Assembly (NCBI GenBank): GCA_965216365.1
Contig: CBDCFT010000013.1
Location: 186,001-250,000, forward strand
DNA from: CBDCFT01 sp965216365
GTDB taxonomy: Bacteria; Pseudomonadota; Gammaproteobacteria; Arenicellales; CBDCFT01
Direction: 5' to 3'
DNA: 64,000 nt
Each line of letters begins with the position of its first letter. Position 1 is the first letter of the stretch. Both the position numbers and the translations under genes were made by a program. The notes under the pieces were generated by a model. The model made no database searches. It was not told where the DNA came from and worked only from the letters and a program-made list of their open reading frames with translations. Positions 54,260 through 63,105 of the stretch are shown piece after piece.

Positions 54260-55311
54260 ATGCATATGTTGGACCTAAACTCCATATTTGATAAAAACGG
54301 TGGATACTTTATCGGCGTTATATTCGCGCTGATGATCTCTGGATGTGTTGCGACGCCATCACCTACGCATACGTTGATTGACAAAATTGTGCGTGTTGCT
54401 GATCGAACCGAAATCAGCGAAACCGACATGCATGAGCTAATTGCATCGGCTGATGTCGTGTATATGGGAGAGATTCATGACAATCCCTGGCATCACGAAC
54501 TCCAACTTGAGATCCTGCAACGCTTGGTGGCGGCAGATATTCAACCGGCCATTGGATTCGAATTTTTTAATAGCGGTCAAACCGGCGATTTGATGTCTTT
54601 TACGAAAATCTGTGGTCCATGGGAATAACCCAGATAAATTCTTCGGCCAAGGCCGAGCGACAATTACGTAATCGCTTGGGATGGGGAAAACAACGTGATG
54701 ACGAATGGCAGTCCTATTTCCCTATTATGGACTATGCCAAACAAAAACAGCCTCGCGGTATTTGGTACCGATTTACCCGCGGGGATTAGGCGTCGTATTA
54801 CGCGGATGGGAATATCCAAATTGTCGCCGGTCGAACAAAGATTGATTGTTGATACTGGCTTCCATAACGATGCATACCGCACACTTATGCAAGAAGGATT
54901 TGTAGAGAGTCATTGTGGTTTGGAGTGATCCGGTGTTACTCGACAACTTGTATGAAACCTGGTTGGCGCGCAATGATTCCATGGCAACAGCAATTACCGA
55001 CATGCTGGCTTCCACGACCAATAGACCCATCGTGAATGATTGTCGGCGCCGGGCATACCAAGTACAACATGGGTATTTATGATCGGGTTGCGGCTTTAAT
55101 GCCGTCGGTGCATCAAGTGAACATTGCCTTCAAGCCGGTGCAGGATGTGTTGAAACCCATGGTGGATTACTTTCAAACCGAAACTGTGCAGGATGTTGTT
55201 TTCGCTAATGCGCATGAATACTTTTGGTTTACGCCTGCGCTTGAGAGGGAGGATCCCTGTGTTGAGTTCAAACATCAACTCAAAAAACCACCGCCTGTTC
55301 AAGGTGAATAA
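54260..55311 (+). pseudogene. ChaN-like heme-binding lipoprotein, frame broken in four places
   Basis: The N-terminus has a lipoprotein signal (ISGC) and the ChaN motif VVYMGEIHDNPWHHELQLEIL followed by AIGFEFF. The rest continues in three other frames: YENLWSMG, LAVFGTDLPAGIRRRITRMG, DPVLLDNLYETWLARNDSM and IVGAGHTKYNMGIYDRV. One missing T at 54,598-54,601, one extra A at 54,743-54,747, one extra T near 54,918 and one extra base near 55,035 would restore it. ChaN-type proteins bind heme in the outer membrane. Decay or consensus error are both possible. Confidence 0.75.
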
Positions 55312-55358
55312 GGTCTCTATAAGTGCATTTTCTTAGTTGAGTTTATCGACCCGAAATA

Positions 55359-56116
55359 CTACGTAATCGGTCGTGGTCCAGTAGTGTGATTTTGCCCTCG
55401 ACCGAGTGCGACAATACCGTCATTTTCAAATTCACTGAGTGTGCGGCTGATAACTTCGCGTACGGATCCCAGTTCTAATGCAATCTGTTGATGGGTGATA
55501 GTGACCACCGGGTTTTGCTCATTCGTATTTTCGTAATGACTTAGCAACAAAGACGCCAGGCGTTGGTCCAGTCGGTGAAAAGCAAACGCCTGCATTGCCC
55601 GCATTATGTCGCTCAAGCGATTGGCAAGAACTACCATATACATGTTGTCTAATATCATCGTGGGGTTTCCAACCAGGATTGAAACACGCTGGTTGGAATA
55701 GCAACACCACGCATAAAGTTGTCGACATAGGTGGTTGCAGGAATATGGGTTTCGAACAACGAACACAACAGGTGTAATGCACAGCATTCCCCAGCATGCA
55801 CATGGTATAGCGTAACTTCTCGACCCTTATCGCTGGCCAAACCGACTCGCATCGTGCCATCGCCAATCAGCATTACCTGACGGCAAAATTCACCGGTATT
55901 GTAAAAATACCGGCCTGGTTTTAAACGTATGGAAATAGCATGATTCGCGATGTCTTCTTGCAGCGACGACGGCGCATCACGATAAAAATCGTATCCGTTT
56001 AGCGTTTGATGTATCGCTGAATCCGGGCTGACGTTCATTCTATGTGCCTCGCCACTGGATGACCGATCGGTGCGCGAACGGCTTGGCTGTTCGATAACGC
56101 CTAGTTCGATTGCCAC
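55359..56116 (-). CDS. Crp/Fnr-family regulator 2, with a frame break
   Basis: The effector domain reads from 56,116 (RLKPGRYFYNTGEF, then CCALHLLCSLF with Cys112-X5-Cys118) and stops at 55,655. The HTH part continues in another frame (TITHQQIALELGSVREVISRTL) to 55,359. Adding one C to the run at 55,662-55,665 joins VFQSWLET to PTMILDNMY. The full protein would be about 252 residues. It is divergent from the NHL gene. Two CRP-like sites lie in the gap. Confidence 0.8.
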
Positions 56117-56158
56117 GCCACATGCCGTTAACCATCCGCTAACAGGCGGGTTGAAGTC

Positions 56159-56174
56159 AGTAACCTAAGTCACA
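56159..56174. promoter_or_regulatory. CRP/FNR-like operator 1
   Basis: AGTAA-CCTAAG-TCACA matches the CRP consensus TGTGA-N6-TCACA at 8 of 10 positions. It lies between the divergent Crp/Fnr gene 2 and the NHL gene, 69 bp from a near-identical second site. Confidence 0.45.
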
Positions 56175-56227
56175 TGACTACTGCTACGTCGTTAATCCAG
56201 CAATTACGCGTCATATGAACTGTGTTG

Positions 56228-56243
56228 TGTAACCTAACTCACA
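56228..56243. promoter_or_regulatory. CRP/FNR-like operator 2
   Basis: TGTAA-CCTAAC-TCACA matches TGTGA-N6-TCACA at 9 of 10 positions and shares 14 of 16 bases with operator 1. It lies 73 nt before the NHL start codon, a suitable place for activation or autoregulation. Confidence 0.5.
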
Positions 56244-56316
56244 GACAGAAGTTGGCATTAGTCGTCTAATTCCAGTGGGGTAATATTAATCAGGGTGGTA
56301 TTAAGACGATAAAGTC

Positions 56317-58212
56317 ATGGGTGCTGTTTATTATCAGTTAAACCGATTTTTCAGATTCATTGCGTTGGGCGTTATCTTGTTGTGCACGCCCGTGGCAATC
56401 GTGCAGGCACAGCAATTACTTCTAGAAAAAAGTGCTGACCCGCTGACCTATGACGGACGCGGTGATTTCGTTATTTACCGGTATGCCGTAACCAATGGCG
56501 GGGACGTGCCCTTGCCCGGGCCTATCGTAGTAAGCGATGACAAAACCAGCGTTACGTGTCCTGATCTGAGCACGATTGGTAATGGTGATGACGCATTGCA
56601 GCCTGGCGAAACCTTAATATGCGATGCAACGTATTTCACCACCCAAGCCGATCTGGAAAATGGCTCACTGACTAATCTTGCCCAGGCCAGCGCCGGGGGC
56701 GCACTGTCTAACCAGGATAGCGTCACTGCCGTGGCTTGCCGTGGTGCACCGGAACCGGCGACGGCGCCGACATCGGTTGATTTTTTGCGCAGTTATCGTG
56801 CTTTCTTTAATTCCCCGACACGCCTGGCGGTCGACACCGACAATAACGTTTATATCACCGATCCGGTGAATGGCCGTGTCTGTCGTTCGGCGTCCGGATG
56901 GAAGAATACTATTTGAACTGACTGGACTGGAGTATCCAGTCAGTATTGCGGTCGATAATACTGGCAGTATTTATATCGGTGAAGGCAAGAGTGGCCGTGT
57001 CGATGTATTTGCGGCGGATGGCAACTTCAGTCATTCCCTGGGGCAAGGCGGCAATGAATTCCAACTACCGGCGGACATTGCGATCGACGCGTCGGCAAAT
57101 CATATCTATGTGACCGACAGCACAGCCGGTGTGGTCAAACGCTATTCTGCAGACGGTTCACTCATCCAAGTATTTGGTTCAGAAATTGGCATGAAAGCGC
57201 CGACCGGCATCGCACTCAACGCCGCCCGCGGTGAGGTTTTTGTAGTGGACCAACGTAACTCCCGTATTCATGTATTCGATACTGATGGGGCATTCCAGTT
57301 CTGTATGGGCAGTACGTTGTTGACGGGCGGCTTCTTCTGCGATGGTTTTGTGTGCGGTAAGGACCGGCAGTTCGATCAAGGCATATGGGTGGACCAGCAA
57401 GAACGAATATTTGTGGCCGATGCGTTCGAAGGAGCGGTTTATGTGATGGGACGTGACGGTGCAGTGGTCACAAAAATAAGCGAATTCGGTGAGCGCGGCG
57501 GCCAGTTACGCACGCCAACCGATTTGGCGATGGATTCACTTGGGCGTCTGTTTGTTTGCTTCCGCTAATAACGCACGGGTCGAAATGTTTGGTTTAGACA
57601 GTTTTAGCGATCCGGAAGGCGTTCGTACCCGGCAGGTTTGAGATAGCAACCGATTCCCTGGATCGTGACGCCAATTCTGATGTCGTCGGTTATATGGAGT
57701 TACCGGGACAGCGTTTGGACGCAATTATTCCCAGTAGCATACTGGCGAACGGTATTGCGGCTCCTACCTCCACTTTGCTGGGTGATTTCGATAACGACAC
57801 CATCCCCGACTTGCGTCTTACCTTTGGTACAGAACTGGGTATGACGCTACCGGCCGGTGTCGCAACGGTAACCGTTACGGGTCAGATCAATGATTTTGCT
57901 TTTGAGCTGAGTGATGAGCTGCGCGTTTCAACCGGGGATATAGATGAGGACAGTGATGGCGTTCCCGACGTCAGCGATCTTTGCCCAACAACAGCACCTG
58001 GCGATGTTGTTGCTCCCGATGGGTGCAGCGTCGCCCAGTATTGTCCCTGTACGGGACCGGCGTTAGGTCATAGCTGGATAAACCACGGTGAATACGTTAG
58101 CTGCGTTACCCATGCAGTAAAAACACTGTTTGAACTCGGTTTGATCAGTGGCCGGCAACGAGGCCAAACGGTCAGCACGGCGGCGGCTTCGAACTGTGGA
58201 GGAATTGAATAA
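56317..58212 (+). pseudogene. Secreted DUF11/NHL-repeat protein, frame broken in three places
   Basis: A signal peptide (to about AQAQ) leads into a DUF11-like beta domain (YAVTNGGDVPLPGPIVVSDD, then LICDATYFTTQADLENGS). Several NHL repeats of a propeller follow (SIAVDNTGSIYIGE, DIAIDASANHIYVTDS), then calcium-binding-type repeats (DEDSDGVPDVSDLCP). Three single-base insertions, near 56,881, 57,555-57,557 and 57,630, break the frame. The stop overlaps the multiheme cytochrome ATG (TAATG), so the pair is coupled. It likely acts outside the cell with the cytochrome. Confidence 0.75.
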
Positions 58213-60683
58213 TGTTTGTCAAGCTAGAAGCCAGTTTACTGCTAATGAAAACCACCAAGGCATTCAGGTTGGGTTGGCTTAAGATTTTGCTACTATTGAG
58301 CATCGCGATTTTTTCACAAGCGACTCAGGCGCTGGACCCGCCACACGATTTGCCGAGCAATTCTATTGAATGCCTCACATGTCACATTCCCCATGGCTCA
58401 CCCGGCGGTAGTTTGACTAAGGTAGACGGAAATCCAAACCTGTGTATGTCCTGCCACAATCCGGGTGGAATGGCTACGAACCTGCCGTTCAGTGATATTG
58501 ATCAGGCCATACCCGGCATGATTGGCAAGTCACATCGGTGGGATTCCGGCCCATCCGGATACATTGTTGCATCCCCGACTAATGCCTCGCCTGGTACGAT
58601 ACGTTCCGGCGGTGTGTTTACCGGACGTATCGAAAAGACTTATACGATTACCATATCCACGGGTGGTGATATTGGTCTTGCCACATTTGACTGGATCGAC
58701 AACGAGGGCAACAGTGCTACCGGCGTCGCTACCGCCGATCAAGTGCCGTTTGTCGATGGTCTGGTGTTAGGTTTTAATGATAATGATGCGTCACCACCAT
58801 TTATCGCGGGCGACAGTTGGACATTGCGTGTGCGCACCGATCTTCGTTTGCCCGATATCAATGACCCATTCGAAAGGGAGTTAGCGGCACGTCTCGCCGA
58901 TGCGCCACTCATTGATCGGGGGCCGCCCAGGGTTCAAGACACAACCTTCGCAAAAGTGGTTTGTTCAGTCTGCCATGATCAACATAGTCAGGAGAAAACG
59001 CCTTTCGATCCGTCTGCGCCATTATTTGTTGGCGACGGCACCGGTGCAGGACGCCATTTTCAGCGTCAGGATAACGATATCAACCAAATGTGTGTGGTGT
59101 GTCACGAGGCGAGAAATGTGGCGTCGTCAATAGACGGTTCCCATCCGGTAGGCGTTGCGATTCCTGCCGGGGATTTTCAAACACCGCCGAACCTGCCGTT
59201 GGATACGGGCAATAACGTCGCGTGTATGAGTTGTCATGCCCCGCATTTTGCCGATTCCGGCGGCACTAATGCCGGACAGGGCGATGGTTATTTGTTGCGC
59301 CAGACCATGGGCGACACGTGTTTCGAATGTCATACCTTAGCGGATCGTGATACGGGATCTCACTTTGATACCGTTAACGGTGCACTATGGCCTGGCGGAC
59401 AGTATGGTTCCAGTTTTCCGGCACATACCAACGACAAACGCGGCTTATGTGTCAATTGCCATTGGCCGCACGGCTGGCCGGACGATGATGATACCGTCAA
59501 TGATTTTCCGCGATTGTGGGTAGAGCAATACGATGTAAACGACGACGGCAGCGATCCGGACGATGCCGAGGATCTGTGTAATACCTGTCACGATGGCTCA
59601 CCCGCACAAACCGATATTCGAGGAGATTTCCTGAAGGGTACAAACGCTAACGATATTTTTCATCATCCGGTGGTGGATTCAGAACAGACCACCGATACGG
59701 TCACCGGTTCTTTGCGCACGGTGGAATGTGTAGATTGTCACAATCCGCACAAAGCACGCAGCGATAACCGTTATGCCGGGATAACGGGAACCAATCTGGA
59801 CGGTAGCGCGGCGCCGGAATTCACCGAGGCCGAACAATACAAATTGTGTTTCAACTGTCATGGCGATACTTACAATCAATCACGCCCCATGACATCCAAT
59901 AAGCGATTCGATTTTGCGACTACGAATAGTGCCTATCACCCGGTTGTGCAAGCGGGTCGTAATCAATCGCAGAACCTGCAAGATCAACTATCGGCGAGTG
60001 GTAGCGGTTTGACCACGACATCGACGATACGCTGCACTGACTGTCATAACAGTGATGTTACTGCTGGAACGCCTGGCCCGGTGACCGATTCGTCGGCACT
60101 GACACAAGGCCCGCATGGTTCCAACAGCGCTCCTATCCTGCGGGCTAATTTAAACCGCAACTTCACTGAAGCGACCACACCTGCGTCTTACAATTCCAAT
60201 AACTACGCATTTTGTTTCCTGTGTCATGACGAGACCATGCTCACTGCGCGGCGGCGTGACGAGGGCGCACGCACCAATTTTGACGATGATATAAATGGGA
60301 AAGATAACCTGCACTGGTTGCATTTGGATGATCGTGCCGACAAGGCTCGGGCTACCTGTTCGAATTGTCATTTTGACATGCACAGTAATATTTCCGCAGA
60401 CAACACTCAGTATCGCATTGATGGTGTGTTGTATCCCGATAATGCAGCCGCGTCTGCGGCCGGCAGAAAGACTCATATGGTCAATTTTTCACCCGATATT
60501 ACGCCCTATACCGAAGATGGTGTTAACCGGGATAAGCCGGAATGGTGGCTGAATACGTCCACCGGCGAAAGGCGTTGTTATCTCGCGTGCCATGGAGAAA
60601 CCATGGCGGGCGAAAGCGGTGATGGGGGACGGCGTGCTCAATACCGGCCTGCGGCTGGCGATGAACTTATCTGGACTTATTAA
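58212..60683 (+). CDS. Multiheme c-type cytochrome (13 CxxCH plus one CX3CH)
   Basis: This 823-residue protein has a signal peptide and 13 CxxCH heme sites (CLTCH, CMSCH, CSVCH, CVVCH, CFECH, CVNCH and others), plus a C-terminal CYLACH (CX3CH). A heme-free beta domain lies between sites 2 and 3 (TYTITISTGGDIGLATFDW). Several CxxCHxPH motifs recall extracellular multiheme proteins. It probably carries electrons in the periplasm or outside the cell. ATG 58,212 is coupled to the NHL stop; ATG 58,245 gives a cleaner signal peptide. Confidence 0.88.
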   Translation: MFVKLEASLLLMKTTKAFRLGWLKILLLLSIAIFSQATQALDPPHDLPSNSIECLTCHIPHGSPGGSLTKVDGNPNLCMSCHNPGGMATNLPFSDIDQAIPGMIGKSHRWDSGPSGYIVASPTNASPGTIRSGGVFTGRIEKTYTITISTGGDIGLATFDWIDNEGNSATGVATADQVPFVDGLVLGFNDNDASPPFIAGDSWTLRVRTDLRLPDINDPFERELAARLADAPLIDRGPPRVQDTTFAKVVCSVCHDQHSQEKTPFDPSAPLFVGDGTGAGRHFQRQDNDINQMCVVCHEARNVASSIDGSHPVGVAIPAGDFQTPPNLPLDTGNNVACMSCHAPHFADSGGTNAGQGDGYLLRQTMGDTCFECHTLADRDTGSHFDTVNGALWPGGQYGSSFPAHTNDKRGLCVNCHWPHGWPDDDDTVNDFPRLWVEQYDVNDDGSDPDDAEDLCNTCHDGSPAQTDIRGDFLKGTNANDIFHHPVVDSEQTTDTVTGSLRTVECVDCHNPHKARSDNRYAGITGTNLDGSAAPEFTEAEQYKLCFNCHGDTYNQSRPMTSNKRFDFATTNSAYHPVVQAGRNQSQNLQDQLSASGSGLTTTSTIRCTDCHNSDVTAGTPGPVTDSSALTQGPHGSNSAPILRANLNRNFTEATTPASYNSNNYAFCFLCHDETMLTARRRDEGARTNFDDDINGKDNLHWLHLDDRADKARATCSNCHFDMHSNISADNTQYRIDGVLYPDNAAASAAGRKTHMVNFSPDITPYTEDGVNRDKPEWWLNTSTGERRCYLACHGETMAGESGDGGRRAQYRPAAGDELIWTY

Positions 60684-60693
60684 ATCAAGCGAT

Positions 60694-61269
60694 CTAGATT
60701 TTTTCCTTGAGTTCGCCAATCAGAGGCTTCAGTTTTTGTTCGATCAGCGATGCCGTTAACGCCCCCACATGACGAAAACGAATCATGCCGTTTTGATCTA
60801 CTAATAATGTGACGGGGATAGCATCAATTCCTAAATTACCCGTTACCTGCCCATCGCCATCCCACCCGATTTTCTCATAAGGGCTATTGTAATATTCCAG
60901 CCAGCGCAAGGCATCTTCGCGTTTGTCACGATAATTTATACCTACTATGGGGATATTGCCTGTATTGGCAATTTGCAGTAGTAGCGGATGTTCGTCTCTA
61001 CAGCTTAAACACCAACTGGCCCAGACATTAATAAGTGTGGCATGACCGAGCAAGTCGTTGTGGTCGATATATCGAATACTGTCATTCAGTAGTGGTAGGC
61101 TGAATTCCGGCAGTCTTTGTTCAGTTTGAAAAATTGGTAATCCATTAAACGGGCGCGAAATCAATAGACCGAGTGCGATGGCGAGAGCGAAAATTCCAGG
61201 TAGTAGTACGTTCAGGTGTTTACGCAATCGCGTATGACGCAAAGGGAACACAATTGCGCCAATTCGCAT
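60694..61269 (-). CDS. TlpA/DsbE-like thioredoxin
   Basis: This 191-residue protein has an N-terminal membrane anchor and a periplasmic thioredoxin domain with active site WASWCLSC. The later cis-Pro region is IDAIPVTLLVD. Such proteins keep apocytochrome CxxCH cysteines reduced for heme attachment. The context, beside two multiheme cytochrome genes, supports that role. It is coupled to Crp/Fnr gene 3 (TAATG). Confidence 0.85.
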   Translation of the reverse strand: MRIGAIVFPLRHTRLRKHLNVLLPGIFALAIALGLLISRPFNGLPIFQTEQRLPEFSLPLLNDSIRYIDHNDLLGHATLINVWASWCLSCRDEHPLLLQIANTGNIPIVGINYRDKREDALRWLEYYNSPYEKIGWDGDGQVTGNLGIDAIPVTLLVDQNGMIRFRHVGALTASLIEQKLKPLIGELKEKI

Positions 61270-61964
61270 TATGCAAAATGACTCAGTACCAGTCGCGACA
61301 GGGCATTCCGATCGAGTATACGAATAGAACCGCGTTTAACATCAATCCAGCCGTTGTCCTTCATGTGTTTTAGTTCCCGGGAAATCACTTCGCGAACACT
61401 TCCCAGTTCGGCCGCCAATCCCGCGTGAGTTTTGTGCACCTCATCTTCCAATCCCGATGCACTCAGCAGACACTCCGCGATACGTACATCCAGACGGTCA
61501 AATGCGAGTCCTCGTACCAATGATATCAAGTGTATTAACTGGTCACCGTAGCCGTTTAACACGAAATCGGAAAAACAGGCAGATTCGCTCATACCACGAA
61601 AAAACTCATGTCGTGAAATCGCCACTGCCTTTACCTCGGTCTCCGTGATACTGCTGGCTGGATAAGGTTTTTCGGACAGAAGGCAACCCGTGGTCAAGGC
61701 GCAGCTTTGACCGGCATTGACACGGTAGAGCATCAGTTCGCGACCTTCCGGAGAGGATTTATAGACACGGATCGACCCTTTGATACACAGCAGATAAGCT
61801 TCACACGGATCGCCTTCGCGAAACACTGCGCTACCGGGTTCCAGCACAATGGTGTCTTTTATCGATCGAAGAATTTCACGACCGACAGGATCTTCCATGT
61901 CGCGCAAGCGCGGAAACACGTCTAACCAAGACGATGTTGATGTTTTATCAGTAGTTTTATCCAA
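61269..61964 (-). CDS. Crp/Fnr-family regulator 3
   Basis: This 231-residue regulator has an effector domain and a winged HTH (THAGLAAELGSVREVISREL). Cys88-X5-Cys94 (SCALTTGCLL) matches the pair in the other two Crp/Fnr proteins. No FNR-type N-terminal cluster is present. Translation is coupled to the TlpA-like gene, suggesting control of cytochrome maturation or expression. The frame is intact. Confidence 0.9.
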   Translation of the reverse strand: MDKTTDKTSTSSWLDVFPRLRDMEDPVGREILRSIKDTIVLEPGSAVFREGDPCEAYLLCIKGSIRVYKSSPEGRELMLYRVNAGQSCALTTGCLLSEKPYPASSITETEVKAVAISRHEFFRGMSESACFSDFVLNGYGDQLIHLISLVRGLAFDRLDVRIAECLLSASGLEDEVHKTHAGLAAELGSVREVISRELKHMKDNGWIDVKRGSIRILDRNALSRLVLSHFA

Positions 61965-62045
61965 TGCCTTATCCTAATTTAATATGTAAATTTTGCCGGA
62001 TAAAAGTGCCGGGGATCACGATTAGACAGTGTTGAGTTGAATTAG

Positions 62046-63086
62046 TTATTGACGAGTGTCAAGAACATTGATCTCGTACCACGACGGTTTCGGCGATGAA
62101 CCCCGTGATTGAAGTGTCGAATTTGGTTTGTCGGAGAACGGCCCGAATACGCGACTCATATAAGCGATAGTGGCGTTAATATCCTTGTCGGAGAAAACAG
62201 AATTCCATGCTGGCATTGATGTGCCAGCGACACCGCGGGATATTGCATTGTACAAACTCTTGCGGTCTGTTTTTTCTTTAAACATATGATCGGTGAAATC
62301 CGGTGGATGCGGGGTCAAGAAACTGCCTATCCAATTGCGACCGGTACCGTCCTCGGCATGACAATGAGCACAATGTTGTTGGTACAGGTGTTCGCCTCGC
62401 GATTCTGTAACACTAGGATTTGTCAGGAGTGGGGATTGCTCGTGCAGTTCATAAACCGGTGGTTCATTTTCTTCCAAATAATTACCGGGTGGATAGGATA
62501 CACCGCGCAGCTCCCAATAGTTGTTTCCGCCGTCAGCGACAGGTTCATGACAGCTGATACAGGCAGACATAAATAATTGTTTACCCGCACGTTCGAAATC
62601 AGACAAAGTATTTTCATTTTGGTCGATTGAAAGTTCGCCGAATACGTAGGGAAATGCAGCTTGATAGCGTTCGTGGTTTGGCCAACCGTTTTGTTCGGTG
62701 TGATAGCGATAATCTCGGTCAGAGCCTGACATAAATGCGTCGCGGACGTAAGCGACAACTGATTTGATTTCCTCTTGGGACAGCGTTTCCCCAAAAGCCG
62801 TCATCGCCGTACCGGGTTTCCCCCGAGAAACCGTGTTAAGCATCTGTTCACGCGTGAGAAGCTGAGGCGATGTCGCGCTAAAATTCCTGGGTGGCGGGTT
62901 TAAATAATCAGCCGCTAAAGTGACACCATTTCCCGCATAGCCATGGCACTGATAACAGTAGTAGTCGTAAATCTTTTTGCCAGCGGTGTTTAGATCTTGC
63001 GCCGCAGTCGTATTGACAAAGAGTACGGTGGTTAAGAGCACCAGCGAACTGGCCATAACCCCGTTACCGATTTTCCATTTACTCAA
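62046..63086 (-). CDS. Triheme cytochrome c
   Basis: This 346-residue protein has three CxxCH sites (CYQCH, CISCH, CAHCH) in cytochrome-c-type domains, with axial-ligand regions such as GTAMTAFGETLS and AGTSMPAWNSVFS. I chose TTG 63,086, giving a signal peptide with a basic start (SKWKIGNGVMASSLVLL); ATG 63,056 is the alternative. The longer frame to 63,242 overlaps the propeller gene. It likely carries electrons in the periplasm. Confidence 0.85.
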   Translation of the reverse strand: MSKWKIGNGVMASSLVLLTTVLFVNTTAAQDLNTAGKKIYDYYCYQCHGYAGNGVTLAADYLNPPPRNFSATSPQLLTREQMLNTVSRGKPGTAMTAFGETLSQEEIKSVVAYVRDAFMSGSDRDYRYHTEQNGWPNHERYQAAFPYVFGELSIDQNENTLSDFERAGKQLFMSACISCHEPVADGGNNYWELRGVSYPPGNYLEENEPPVYELHEQSPLLTNPSVTESRGEHLYQQHCAHCHAEDGTGRNWIGSFLTPHPPDFTDHMFKEKTDRKSLYNAISRGVAGTSMPAWNSVFSDKDINATIAYMSRVFGPFSDKPNSTLQSRGSSPKPSWYEINVLDTRQ

Positions 63087-63105
63087 GACGAAGTTGCAAA
63101 AGGTG

